The notes under the pieces are model-generated. The model made no database searches, was not told the DNA's origin, and worked only from the letters and a program-made list of their open reading frames with translations. Shown one piece after another: positions 19,301 through 26,533 of a stretch of 64,000 nt of DNA; position 1 is the first letter of the stretch, and the number at the start of each line of letters is the position of its first letter. Both the position numbers and the translations under genes were made by a program. The stretch comes from Bog-756 sp963699085 (lineage in GTDB: Bacteria; Actinomycetota; Acidimicrobiia; Acidimicrobiales; RAAP-2), in contig CAVOTH010000004.1 of assembly GCA_963699085.1 (NCBI GenBank), positions 744,001-808,000 on the forward strand, in the 5' to 3' direction.

Positions 19301-21535
19301 CTCGTCGTAGACAGCGGTGGCTCCGAACTGGACCGAGGTGACTCCGGAAAATCCAGTCCCGGTGATGGTGACCACATTGCCACCGCCCGACGGCCCCGTG
19401 GCCGGACTGACTCCGGTCACCGTCGGCCGCGCAAGGTAGGTGTAGAGGTCGACGGGAGACGTCGCGCTGGTCTTCCCGCCCGACTTCACGGTCACAGCTA
19501 CCGAGGACCCGGCCGTGCCGGCCGGAACCACGGCCGACAGGGAGTTCGGACCCTGGTAGGTGACCGATGTGGCCGCCACCCCACCGATAGCCACCGTCGA
19601 CGTGGAGGAGAAGCCGGTCCCGCTGATGGCCACGGTGGTGCCGCCGGCTACCGGACCGCTCGATGGAGAGATGCTCAGGATCCCAGGAGCCAAGGTTGCG
19701 TAGGTGAACAGGTCGGCACTCGTGGTGGCACTGATCCCACCGATGGTGGTGACAGTCACGGGTGAGGCCCCTGAGGCGCCCGCCGGCGTCACAAACGTCA
19801 GCTGGGTGGACGAAATGACGTCGAGGTCGCTCACCGTGGTGGTACCGACCTCGACGTTGTATGCGTCGGTGAAGCCGGTGCCGTCGACGGTCACCCGGGT
19901 ACCGCCTTCCTGTGGACCGGTCTTCGGGCTCAGCGAGGTCACCGTCGGAGGACCGAGATAGGTGAAGTGGTCGGCCACGACGGCGCTACTGGTACCCGTG
20001 CCGTTGGTCACCTTGACATCGACCGTGCCGGCGGCACCGGCGGGGTCCACTGCCTCGATCGTCTGGTCGTTCTCCACGGTGAACGATTTCGCCTGGGTAG
20101 AACCGAAGGCCACCGCGGTGGTGCCGGTGAAGCCCTGGCCGGTGATGTAGACGTCGCTGCCGGCGGCAAGGGGCCCATCGCTCGGTGAGACGGACGTCAC
20201 CACGGGCGCTCCGGCCATGGCCTTGTAGGTGAAGACATCGCCCGCCGAGACGGCGCTCTGGCCATCGGCGGTAGCGACACGTACGTCGACAGGTCCAGAG
20301 GGAGGACCCGAGGGTGCAGTGGCCACTATCTGCGTGGCCGAGAGGATGTGGTCGCTCGAGGCGCAGGTCGAGCCGAACAGGACGAGGCAGCCGTAGTCCT
20401 GGCCGGGGAGGTAGCCGTAGTAGCCGGTCTCGAAGTAAGGAGGAAGGCTCGTGAATCCGGTGCCGGTGATGGTGACCGACGCGCCGACCGAGCCGGAGGA
20501 AGGGGTCACCGAGGACACCGCGGGGGGCGTTTCGTAACTGAATGCGTCAGTGGCGGTGACAGGTGACGTCCCGCCGTTGGATGTCAGCGTGATGTCGACC
20601 GAACCGACCGCGCCGGCCGGTGCCACTGCGGCGATCTCACTGTCGCTGAGAACCTGGAACGTGGCCACTGCCGTACCGAAGTGGACGGCAGTGACACCGG
20701 CCATCCCGGTGCCGAAAATGTCGACCGGTAGCTGCCCAGTGGTGGGCGCTACGTCCGGGAAGGCCTCATAGAGCGTCGGCTGGGTGGTGGTGGTCACCGT
20801 GTGGTAGCTGAAAACCACACCGTTCGACGTGCTCGATCCCGCGGGCACCACCACCGTCACCAGGACCGACGCTCCGAGGGTCCCCGCCGGGGCGGTGGCC
20901 GTGATCTGTTCGTCGTCGAGGACCTTGAAGGAGGCTGCGGCACCTCCGAAGTCCACCGCGGTGGCCCCCGAGAATCCATAGCCGGTCAAGGTCACCGAGG
21001 TTCCCGCCGAGCCGTCGGGCGGGTCGAGGGAGTACACCCCTGGTGTCTGACCGGAGGGATAGGCCAGGAAGGTGAAGCTGTTGGCGCTGACTGCCGCGCT
21101 CTGCCCACCGGGCGTCGTCACCGTTACATTGACCGTCGATCCGTCGACCCCCGAAGCGTCAGCGATGATCTCGGTGGCGGAGACGACCTCGTAGGCGGTC
21201 GGAACGCTACCGAACTCGACCTCGGTCGCACCGGTGAAATTGGTGCCCGTCAGCACCACCGCGGTGCCGCTGGAGCCGGTAGACGGGCTCAGGGACGTGA
21301 CGGTGGGAGCCGAAGCTGCTGCCGCCGGAAGTGCGGGCAGTGCCAGGACCGAAGCGACTGTCATGACCACCACGACAAGGGACAGGCGCCGCCAGCGGCC
21401 ACCGCTGTACCCGACTCCTCCACGCCCGCGTACTTCGTATGCCGCCGGAATTGCGCACCCCTTCCCACCGGCTGGCACATCCACGACGGCGCCTGCCGCC
21501 GTCGTCGTACGATGACCCTCCGGTCGCCAATACAT
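13322..21535 (-). CDS. Giant secreted protein of about 30 IPT/TIG Ig-like domains
   Basis: The 2737-residue protein has an N-terminal basic stretch and a hydrophobic leader (RRLSLVVVVMTVASVLALP, cut likely after AAAASA near residue 75). The rest is a string of IPT/TIG domains of about 87-89 residues. I counted 30 domain starts of the form P-T-V-T-x-V-S-P-S-S-G-P-x-x-G-G, each ending D-x-F-T-Y. These Ig-like domains are common in bacterial surface adhesins. The last four domains (27-30) copy domains 23-26 almost exactly. The protein ends right after a domain (ADQFTYS) with no LPxTG motif, C-terminal helix or catalytic module, so how it is held at the surface is unclear. The ATG at 21535 has no obvious SD, so the start is uncertain; GTG codons about 17-20 codons downstream are alternatives. 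Confidence 0.88.
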   Translation of the reverse strand: MYWRPEGHRTTTAAGAVVDVPAGGKGCAIPAAYEVRGRGGVGYSGGRWRRLSLVVVVMTVASVLALPALPAAAASAPTVTSLSPSTGSSGTAVVLTGTNFTGATEVEFGSVPTAYEVVSATEIIADASGVDGSTVNVTVTTPGGQSAAVSANSFTFLAYPSGQTPGVYSLDPPDGSAGTSVTLTGYGFSGATAVDFGGAAASFKVLDDEQITATAPAGTLGASVLVTVVVPAGSSTSNGVVFSYHTVTTTTQPTLYEAFPDVAPTTGQLPVDIFGTGMAGVTAVHFGTAVATFQVLSDSEIAAVAPAGAVGSVDITLTSNGGTSPVTATDAFSYETPPAVSSVTPSSGSVGASVTITGTGFTSLPPYFETGYYGYLPGQDYGCLVLFGSTCASSDHILSATQIVATAPSGPPSGPVDVRVATADGQSAVSAGDVFTYKAMAGAPVVTSVSPSDGPLAAGSDVYITGQGFTGTTAVAFGSTQAKSFTVENDQTIEAVDPAGAAGTVDVKVTNGTGTSSAVVADHFTYLGPPTVTSLSPKTGPQEGGTRVTVDGTGFTDAYNVEVGTTTVSDLDVISSTQLTFVTPAGASGASPVTVTTIGGISATTSADLFTYATLAPGILSISPSSGPVAGGTTVAISGTGFSSTSTVAIGGVAATSVTYQGPNSLSAVVPAGTAGSSVAVTVKSGGKTSATSPVDLYTYLARPTVTGVSPATGPSGGGNVVTITGTGFSGVTSVQFGATAVYDEDYGSIEVNTTNSLTVEVPAGSVGTVDVTVVTGGGTSATSSSDHYAYTESAPVITGLSPSSGSVAGGGEVVISGFGFIGATEVEFGTTPVHFTAESATEISTTAPPGSAGTVSLTVTGPSGGSPATLADEYTYLAAPTVTGLSATTGPPAGGNTIIITGSGFSSCMQGGNDVCTVQFGSGDSPYESTSSVDPLAVLSSSQMSVQVPAGAGGSTVAIRVVSPVGTSPLSSSDQYAYTAASAPTVTEVYSASGPAGTTVDVVGTGFTTASQVLFGSVPATSFQPVSDSYLYAVVPAGTGTVDVTVTNPVGTSAVTSTDRFTYTSVPTGSPTITAVSPSSGPETGGTVVKITGTNLDTFGSYGTDVSFGGSDGTVESESATSIEVLAPSAPAGKVNITVGNYYEGTSSAITSADQFTFKGVAPSVHAVEPNSGSTSGGTLVEIEGSGLFGVTGVSFGSTKAAVYLPEEGGTITEAVSPAHAAGATDVTVGNTVGTSEVTPSDQFTFSKVAAPTITAVSPSSGSTSGGTVVTITGTGFQSVNQVMFGAFVAASFEVNSATSITALSPAEGTGVVDISVSGPQGTSASIASDHFSYTGSTPAVTAITPSSGPTGGNTLVIINGLNLAGTTAVHFGTVSAPVFQLVPDLGNGGWEVDAVAPPGSAGTQNVSVTTPNGTSAAVAASSYTYLAAPVVTSVSPSSGPVTGGTAVTVTGTNLANAVSATVGGSWATIDSNSATSLTLTTPGQSATGTYDIQVTTAGGTSPAVAADSFTYTAVEAAPSISEVNPSIGPLTGGNDVSIWGADLSGVTTVNFGSVPATILTHGSGLVEVVAPAESAGVVNIVVTTSGGTSAISGADEYTYSAAPTVTAVNPDSGPTVGGTTVTITGTGFSTSSSYDVEFGTMVVNGEATSPTTMTAEAPAQPGGVVDIVVTGPNGTSATNSADRFTYKAPRPTVTAVDPSIGPTTGGTEVSITGTGFTGTTAVAFGSTAASSFTVWSDTSMVAYSPVGSAGVVNVVVTTAGGSSAKVAADDFTYAVPTPVVSGISPSFGTVSGGTSVTVYGSGFTGATKVAFGNVAASTFAVQDDGELTVKSPAQAASVQDILVTTPGGTSTAVAEDEFTYGKASATVPTVTGISPATGSTEGGTQVTITGTNLTGATSVQFGSVGASVVTVVSATEITAESPAQGPFVVDVIVTTPTGTSAPVAADKFTYTPGTPTVSYIYATEGSTAGGTSVSIEGAQFYGLTGVEFGTTMATVTYLSPDDVAVVAPAHAAGAVDITILTSHGSSTQSSADQFTYITPPTITKVSPSSGPDSGGTSVTLTGTGLGSVDTVYFGTDAVYSYEFSSQSATAITVASPPQAPGSVEITASISGVSSTASTSEEFTYKAVVPTITGISPSSGPTTAGQDVTVEGTGLFALTAVDFGSTAATITDYSGDGTAVYVTAPAGSTGTVNVTAADSAGTSTTSAADDYTYVAAPTVTKVSPATGPTTGGTAVKITGTNLANATAVDFGSTEVESYEFTADTATSITVPSPSAGPGEVDVTVVTAGGTSATSTADEFTFDLVAPAVSGIYPSSGGSGTSVEVEGSNMYDVSAVDFGTVAGTVTYVDPGGTYLEVTAPAGTGTVDITVTNTAGTSPVVSADQFTYITPPTITKVSPSSGPDSGGTSVTLTGTGLGSVDTVYFGTDAVYSYEFSSQSATAITVASPPQAPGSVEITASISGVSSTASTSEEFTYKAVVPTITGISPSSGPTTAGQDVTVEGTGLFALTAVDFGSTAATITDYSGDGTAVYVTAPAGSTGTVNVTAADSAGTSTTSAADDYTYVAAPTVTKVSPATGPTTGGTAVKITGTNLANATAVDFGSTEVESYEFTADTATSITVPSPSAGPGEVDVTVVTAGGTSATSTADEFTFDLVAPAVSGIYPSSGGSGTSVEVEGSNMYDVSAVDFGTVAGTVTYVDPGGTYLEVTAPAGTGTVDITVTNTAGTSPVVSADQFTYS
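13328..14374. repeat. 1047-bp tandem duplication, copy 1 (encodes IPT domains 27-30)
   Basis: This segment and 14375-15421 are direct tandem copies of 1047 bp (349 codons, four IPT domains). Reading both copies side by side I found one difference: G at 13538 versus A at 14585. It falls in a glycine codon of the minus-strand gene (GGC versus GGT) and is silent. The first 18 bases of the unit occur a third time at 15422-15439, where the sequence then diverges. Confidence 0.95.
14375..15421. repeat. 1047-bp tandem duplication, copy 2 (encodes IPT domains 23-26)
   Basis: This is the second copy of the duplication described for 13328-14374, in direct orientation and in frame, so the protein gains exactly four domains. 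The near identity contrasts with the other 22 IPT domains, which are well diverged from each other. The duplication is therefore recent or maintained by gene conversion. Confidence 0.95.
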
Positions 21536-21686
21536 CCCAGCTACGCCGACATACCATTGCCCGATCGTCGACTGATGCTGTCCGCGGAATGTAGCAACTG
21601 TTCGGAGGGCCGTCCAACGCGCTTACGGAGTGCAGTAGGCACCGCTCCGTCTGGCAAAGCGCTCTCGAACCGACCAGAGTGGCCGG

Positions 21687-22514
21687 GTGCACCAGTTGCC
21701 CACTTCGACACCGGTCGGATCCGACAATCCGAATCCGACAGCCGGATCCGCCGTGTCCGCAGACGAGGGATCGGTCGTAGAGGTCGACCCGGTCGCCAGT
21801 AGCGGTGCGGGCTTCGCCCGTCGGATGCTGCTCCGGCGTGCCCTTCCGTTCACGGCTGTCGTCGCCGTCGGGCTCGGACTCACTATCGGGCCGGTCGAAG
21901 ATGCCGCAGCAGCGACCGGAGGGACGGCGGATGTCGAGGTTCTCAAGGCGTCGGCCGACCTCGAAGCCTTGGTGCTCTCTCTTTATCAGGGGATGTTGGC
22001 GCTCCCCGTTCTGGCAGGGGAATCCTCCCTTCCCGACGTGGTCCAACTGCTGACCGTCATCAGCGGCCACCACGCCGATCACCTCCAGGGCGTCCAGGAA
22101 GCGGCGCAGCGCCTTGGCACATCAGTTGCCGGACAGCCCGATCGCCGCTACCAACCAATCGTGAGTGCGGCGCTGGCCGAGGCCGGGCGGTCGAACGGCC
22201 CGGCGTCGCTACCGCCGGCCATCCGGGTGGCGGCGGCACTCGAGAATGTTCTGGCCGCCTCCTATGTTTCCCAGGCGCGTGTCGTCCGCGACAGCGGGAT
22301 GCGACGGTTGGCGGCCAGCATCTCCGGGGTCGAGGCCCAACACGAGTCCTCGTTGCTCCTCCTGCAGTCGCTGGCCGCATCCGGTGATCTGTCGCGGTTC
22401 GCCATCGGCCCGGGCGCAGTCACCCTGCCGACCGCGGCGGTGCAGGCCGGAGTGCCCGAGATCGTCTACCCGACCGTCGGTGCTGTTCTCCATCCGGCAG
22501 GTACCCGGTCGTGA
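21687..22514 (+). CDS. Exported ferritin-like domain protein (first of a pair)
   Basis: This 275-residue protein has a long N-terminal segment with a twin-arginine-like leader (FARRMLLRRALPFTAVVAVGLGL) ending near AAAATG. The helical domain that follows has the ferritin-like pattern of acidic/His residues: LEALVLSLYQGML, ISGHHADHLQGVQ, ALENVLAASYV, and VEAQHESSLLLLQ, where E..H pairs are candidate di-metal ligands. Related actinobacterial proteins are annotated as ferritin-like or DUF4439-type. The role is unknown; metal-dependent oxidation or storage outside the membrane is inference. The stop overlaps the GTG of the next gene (GTGA, 22511-22514). It is divergent from the giant IPT gene across 151 bp. 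The start is not certain. Confidence 0.7.
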   Translation: MHQLPTSTPVGSDNPNPTAGSAVSADEGSVVEVDPVASSGAGFARRMLLRRALPFTAVVAVGLGLTIGPVEDAAAATGGTADVEVLKASADLEALVLSLYQGMLALPVLAGESSLPDVVQLLTVISGHHADHLQGVQEAAQRLGTSVAGQPDRRYQPIVSAALAEAGRSNGPASLPPAIRVAAALENVLAASYVSQARVVRDSGMRRLAASISGVEAQHESSLLLLQSLAASGDLSRFAIGPGAVTLPTAAVQAGVPEIVYPTVGAVLHPAGTRS

Positions 22515-23164
22515 CCCGGACCGGTCGGAGGAGCTTCCTGGCTGGTGTCCTGGTGCTTGGCGGGTCCACGGCTGTCCTGTCCGCCTGTGGGAACTCGAGC
22601 GGGTCCACGTCGGCCGGTGGCGGATTGTCGGCTTCCCAACTCGATCAGCTCCGGGTGGCGGTGAGCCTTGAACTATTGGCGATCTCGGCCTACCGCGTGA
22701 CGCTGACCGCGGCATCGGCCGGTGAGTACGGGCCGGTACCACCGTCGTTCACCAACCTGGCCCGGGCTGCCCAACTCCACCACCAGGCCCATGCTTCATC
22801 GCTCAACGAACTGGTCGTCCGGTCCGGTGGCCGGACGGTCGACACCCCCGATCCCGAATTGGCCTCGTCCGTGCTGCTTCAGGCGGGAACGGTGCGGACG
22901 GCGACGGAATGGGCATCGCTGGCCACCGAGCTCGAGAACATGCTCGGTGCCACTCACCAGGTGCTCGCCGGCACGGTGACCGACGTCGAGGTCTCCTCGG
23001 CCTCCGCCGGCGTCGGTCCGGTCGAACTTCAACACGCGGCGATGTGGTCACTCCTGGCTGGGCAGTACCCCGGGGTCCTCGGGCCGGACGGACAGCCGAC
23101 CGCTTTCGCCCCGATCACCTTCGCCCGGCCCGCCACCGATGTGACCGGAGGGCACTCGGGTTGA
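22511..23164 (+). CDS. Ferritin-like lipoprotein with Tat leader (second of a pair)
   Basis: The 217-residue protein has a twin-arginine leader (TGRRSFLAGVLVLGG) and a lipobox (VLSAC) with Cys near residue 26. It is probably exported folded and then lipid-anchored. The mature domain repeats the ferritin-like layout of its neighbour: VSLELLAISAYRVTL, AAQLHHQAHASSLNEL, ELENMLGATHQVL, VELQHAAMWSLL. Tat export fits a protein that acquires a metal centre in the cytoplasm. It is translationally coupled to the preceding ferritin-like gene, so the two probably act together, perhaps as a heteromer. Confidence 0.75.
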   Translation: MTRTGRRSFLAGVLVLGGSTAVLSACGNSSGSTSAGGGLSASQLDQLRVAVSLELLAISAYRVTLTAASAGEYGPVPPSFTNLARAAQLHHQAHASSLNELVVRSGGRTVDTPDPELASSVLLQAGTVRTATEWASLATELENMLGATHQVLAGTVTDVEVSSASAGVGPVELQHAAMWSLLAGQYPGVLGPDGQPTAFAPITFARPATDVTGGHSG

Positions 23165-23294
23165 AGCGAGTTCGCACCCAGCGCGAGAGTGCCGCCGAGA
23201 CGCACATACTTCCCGGAGGCCTTTGGATGTTGTCCCGCACGGGCGCGATCCCGGTCCAGAGGCACGAAGAATTCTCGAGGTTAGGCTCTGCGAC

Positions 23295-24245
23295 GTGACC
23301 ACAGCCGATGACCAGCGGATCATCGCAATGCGGGTGGAAGCCCATGAAGCTGAGGTCTGGGCCCGCTGTTTCGAACTCGCCGCCGCCGTACCCGGTAATC
23401 CGCTCGGCGCGGTGATCGACCGGAGCGGACCTTGCCCGCTAACCGCTCTCATCGCAGCGGACTCCGCCGACCTCAACCGGGTGGTCGCTCTCGGCGTCAC
23501 CGAACCCGCTGATTCCGACACGATCGGCAGGATCGTGAGCTTCTATCGGGATCTCGGCCAGTTGAACTATCGGGTCGAACTCGCCCCGATCGCCGCTCCA
23601 GGTGTCGCCTCGTTACTCGAGCGAGCAGGACTCCACCAGGTCTCGGAAGGAACGATCAAGGTATGGCGTCGGATCGATTCCACGGACAGGGCCACTGAAT
23701 CCACGGAGATGGAACTGACGGACTACCTGGAGGAGCACTGCGATCCCCATGGCGGACAGGAGGCATGCGACATCCGTCAGTTGGACGCGGCCGACGCCGA
23801 GCTGGTCGGTGCGCTCAACGTGAAAGCCTGGGGCGCCTGGCAGGCCCGGGTCTCTCTCATCCCCTGGTTTACAGCGACGCTCGGAAAGGACGGGTTCGCC
23901 CACTACGGGGTCTTCATGGACAACCAGCTGGTCTGTACTGGGGCGCTGGCCATCGACGGCCAACTGGCGTGGATCGGCTTTGACGCCACCCATCCGCGGC
24001 ATCGATCTCGACAGTTCCGGCGTTCGCTGACGATTCGACGGCTGGCCGACGCCCGAGCCGCCGGATGCACGATCATCCATGCTGAAGCGAGCACCAATCG
24101 GCTCAGTGGCCGCTCTCGAGTGCTCGACACGCTTTACGTACGACGGCTCTTCGTCCACAGCGGCGCGCCGGGACGGGACCACGGGAGCTCGCATGGCCAG
24201 GCACGAGCATCCGCACCGACGGACACGAAGTCCGATCGGCGCTAG
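23295..24245 (+). CDS. GNAT family N-acetyltransferase (two-domain type)
   Basis: With GTG 23295 as the start the protein has 316 residues; the frame is open 24 codons further up to 23223. It opens MTTADDQRIIAMRVEAHEAE, and the first half has the look of an incomplete acetyltransferase fold (IGRIVSFYRDLGQLNYRVEL, ASLLERAGL). The second half has SLIPWFTATLGKDGFAHYGVFMD, LVCTGALAIDGQLAWIGFDATHPRHRSR and the acetyl-CoA-binding segment ARAAGCTIIHAEAS. The C-terminal 50 residues are polar and unlike the family. The substrate is unknown. It abuts the PaaK-like ligase gene with no spacing, so the two are coupled. Confidence 0.65.
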   Translation: MTTADDQRIIAMRVEAHEAEVWARCFELAAAVPGNPLGAVIDRSGPCPLTALIAADSADLNRVVALGVTEPADSDTIGRIVSFYRDLGQLNYRVELAPIAAPGVASLLERAGLHQVSEGTIKVWRRIDSTDRATESTEMELTDYLEEHCDPHGGQEACDIRQLDAADAELVGALNVKAWGAWQARVSLIPWFTATLGKDGFAHYGVFMDNQLVCTGALAIDGQLAWIGFDATHPRHRSRQFRRSLTIRRLADARAAGCTIIHAEASTNRLSGRSRVLDTLYVRRLFVHSGAPGRDHGSSHGQARASAPTDTKSDRR

Positions 24246-25640
24246 ATGAGTCCACCAACGGGTGACACATCGCACCAGGACGCTCGCCTGGCGCGGCATC
24301 GCGACGAGGTGTCGGCTGGAATCCTCGCCCATGCACGTCGACTGCGGTGGTCGGCCGCTCGGATCGACACCGAACGAGAGCGGGCACTGCGGGCGCTGCT
24401 TGCTTTCGCCGTCGGGCACTCCCCCTTCCATGCCGACCGACTTGCCGGCACTGATCCGGCGAGCTTCATCGAGACGGAGTTGCCATCGCTGCCGGTCATG
24501 ACGAAGAAGCAGATGATGGCCGACTTCGACCGGGTGGCAACTGACCGAAGACTCACCATCGATCTCATCAAGCGGCACGTGGCCTCGGTAGACGAAGGTG
24601 GCGATGACTATCTCTTCGATCGGTTCCGGGTGGTCGGCACTTCCGGGTCGAGCGGAGTCCAGGGCTACTACGCCTACGACTGGCACGAATGGGCCATGCT
24701 CGGGTTGATGGCCTCAAGGTCCCGGCTGACCATGGCCGATGGGAGCCAGCGACCGTCAGGGTCGGCCACGGTGAGCCTCCTCGGCAATGGTGGAACCACC
24801 CTCTCGAGCGCCATGGGCGCCTTCCTCGCTCCGCCGGACGACCCTTTCATCCACCTTCCGATGAGCACGGCCGTACCTGAGCTCGTTGATGCTTTGAATG
24901 CCATCCAGCCGATGGTCGTACAGGCATATCCCACTGCGCTCGACCTGTTGATCGACCAAGCCACGTCCGGTCGGCTGCACATCGCACCGCGTTATGTGGA
25001 ATCAGGAGGCGAGCTGCTCACCGAACGGACACGTGCGAATGTCCGTGAGGTATGGGGTCCGGAGATCGACGACTGTTGGGGGTTGTCTGAGGGGATCTAC
25101 GCCTTTTCCTGTCCCACCGGAGGAGGTATGCATCTCCCGGATGACCTGATCATCGTGGAACCCGTCGACCTCAGTGGAAATCCCGTCCCGTCGGGCACTC
25201 CGGCGGCCAAGGTGTACATCACCAACCTCTACAACCTGACCCAACCACTGATCCGCTTCGAAGTACCGGACGCCCTTACCGTCTTCGACGGACCGTGTGC
25301 CTGTGGATCCGCCTACCGCCGGATCGACGCGCTCACCGGTCGGAACGATCTGGTCTTCGAGTTCGGGGGCGAGATCCGCGTGTATCCGATGATTCTGGGT
25401 CTCACCCTCGACGAAGAACCGGGCCTGGTGGAGTACCAGGTCCAGCAGATCCAGCGGGGGGTGCTCATCCGTGCTGTCGTCGATCCGGATTTCCGAATCC
25501 GACGACTTTCCGATCGGGTCGAACGTTCGTTGAGCGATGTCGGACTCGCCGATCCAGACGTATCCATCGAGTTGGTTGACCACATCGAGCGCCTCCCGTC
25601 GGGCAAGCTCCGACAATTCGTCCCCACCGCCGAAAAATGA
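24246..25640 (+). CDS. Adenylate-forming ligase, phenylacetate-CoA ligase (PaaK)-like
   Basis: The 464-residue protein has adenylate-forming motifs in PaaK order: VVGTSGSSGVQGYY (the ATP-binding Ser/Gly loop), VVQAYPTALDLLIDQA, ESGGELLTERTRANV, DDCWGLSEG, LIRFEVPDALTV, and a small C-terminal domain ending RLPSGKLRQFVP, with the catalytic Lys region. It should activate a carboxylic acid as the acyl-AMP and pass it to CoA or another acceptor. The ATG directly follows the stop of the acetyltransferase gene, which suggests the pair acts on one product, for instance activation plus acyl transfer. The acid cannot be named. Confidence 0.8.
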   Translation: MSPPTGDTSHQDARLARHRDEVSAGILAHARRLRWSAARIDTERERALRALLAFAVGHSPFHADRLAGTDPASFIETELPSLPVMTKKQMMADFDRVATDRRLTIDLIKRHVASVDEGGDDYLFDRFRVVGTSGSSGVQGYYAYDWHEWAMLGLMASRSRLTMADGSQRPSGSATVSLLGNGGTTLSSAMGAFLAPPDDPFIHLPMSTAVPELVDALNAIQPMVVQAYPTALDLLIDQATSGRLHIAPRYVESGGELLTERTRANVREVWGPEIDDCWGLSEGIYAFSCPTGGGMHLPDDLIIVEPVDLSGNPVPSGTPAAKVYITNLYNLTQPLIRFEVPDALTVFDGPCACGSAYRRIDALTGRNDLVFEFGGEIRVYPMILGLTLDEEPGLVEYQVQQIQRGVLIRAVVDPDFRIRRLSDRVERSLSDVGLADPDVSIELVDHIERLPSGKLRQFVPTAEK

Positions 25641-25724
25641 GACGGTGCTTCCGGGTCCGGTAGCCCACGTCACGAGCTGGGGAAAGTCCGGGTCAGCCAC
25701 CCATCGAGTGCACGACTGCACCCA

Positions 25725-25931
25725 TTGACACTGCGCGCCTCCGGCCTCGCTGCCTTGCTCCCGGGAGAACAGATTGCCTTCGCCGTCGTCTGTCTGCTCC
25801 TCGGCCTCCAACAGGTCGTAACCCTCACGGGCGAGACGCAACGAGCGCTCGACATGGTCGATGCGGCACAGGATGTGGCGTCGATGTTCGACGCCATGTT
25901 CGCCAAGAGCGGAGAGGCAGGATCGAGATGA
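25725..25931 (+). CDS. Small hypothetical protein (68 aa)
   Basis: The ORF runs from TTG 25725 and overlaps the start of the next gene as ATGA at 25928-25931. It has a hydrophobic centre (IAFAVVCLLLGLQQVV) and an acidic, alanine-rich C-terminus (LDMVDAAQDVASMFDAMF). No good SD is visible, and the frame is open upstream to the stop of the ligase gene, so the start is weak. Support comes from the overlap with the next gene and its amphipathic, protein-like composition. It may be a real small coupled gene or chance. Confidence 0.35.
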   Translation: MTLRASGLAALLPGEQIAFAVVCLLLGLQQVVTLTGETQRALDMVDAAQDVASMFDAMFAKSGEAGSR

Positions 25932-26464
25932 CAGATTGCAGCGTCGACCTGAGACTGATGCGGGCGTCGGACCAAGACCGGGACCGAGCCATCGTCGACC
26001 TTCGAGACGCCTTCCAATCGGGCCGATTGACGCTCGACGAATACGAGACGCGGATGAATTCGGTCTTGGGCTCGACCACTATCGGCCAGCTTTGGTCTCT
26101 GACATGCGACCTTCCGGGGAGCGCCCCGCAGGCGCCGACACTTGACCCCAGGTGGGCGCCGGCACCTTGGCCAGCGCCCCCGCTCTACTACCCGCCCATT
26201 CCGTGGGGGTACGGGCTCCGACCACCACCGACACAAACGAAGATGCACCCATTGGCCGTCGTCGGTTTCGTGGCCAGCCTCATCGGCCTGTTCACGTGCG
26301 AGACACTCGTCACGTGCATCATGGCCGCCGTTTTCGCCATCATCGCACTGCGCCAGATCGACTCGTCAAAGGACGCATATGCGGGGCGCGGCCTGGCCAT
26401 CGCAGCACTCACCATTTCGACAAGCTCGGTGTTCCTGGGAGTAGAGTTCCTCCTCCATCACTGA
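25928..26464 (+). CDS. DUF1707 - DUF4190 membrane protein
   Basis: The 178-residue protein has two recognisable parts. Residues 8-65 match the DUF1707 pattern common in actinobacteria (LMRASDQDRDRAIVDLRDAF, GRLTLDEYETRMNSVL, TIGQLWSLTCDLP). A proline-rich linker follows (APAPWPAPPLYYPP). The C-terminal half is a DUF4190-type two-helix membrane unit (LAVVGFVASLIGLF, TCIMAAVFAIIALRQI, GRGLAIAALTIS). It is probably anchored in the membrane with DUF1707 in the cytoplasm. Its function is unknown; DUF1707 is often seen in regulatory or envelope-linked proteins. Confidence 0.8.
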   Translation: MTDCSVDLRLMRASDQDRDRAIVDLRDAFQSGRLTLDEYETRMNSVLGSTTIGQLWSLTCDLPGSAPQAPTLDPRWAPAPWPAPPLYYPPIPWGYGLRPPPTQTKMHPLAVVGFVASLIGLFTCETLVTCIMAAVFAIIALRQIDSSKDAYAGRGLAIAALTISTSSVFLGVEFLLHH

Positions 26465-26533
26465 GATCCCACGCGTGCGACCTCGGGCCGGAAAGCCGTT
26501 CAAGCCGGCCCCCGGTTGCCACCCAAACTCCGC

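Noticed and set aside
13322..21535. Possible CRISPR array or satellite, from the dense repetition
   Set aside because: The period is about 87 codons, the repeats keep frame and code for IPT domains, and there are no short palindromic repeats with unique spacers or cas genes.
24100..24245. Possible frameshift in the C-terminus of the acetyltransferase
   Set aside because: Both frames are weak here and the in-frame RVLDTLYVRRLFVHS is acceptable as the family end, so there is not enough evidence.
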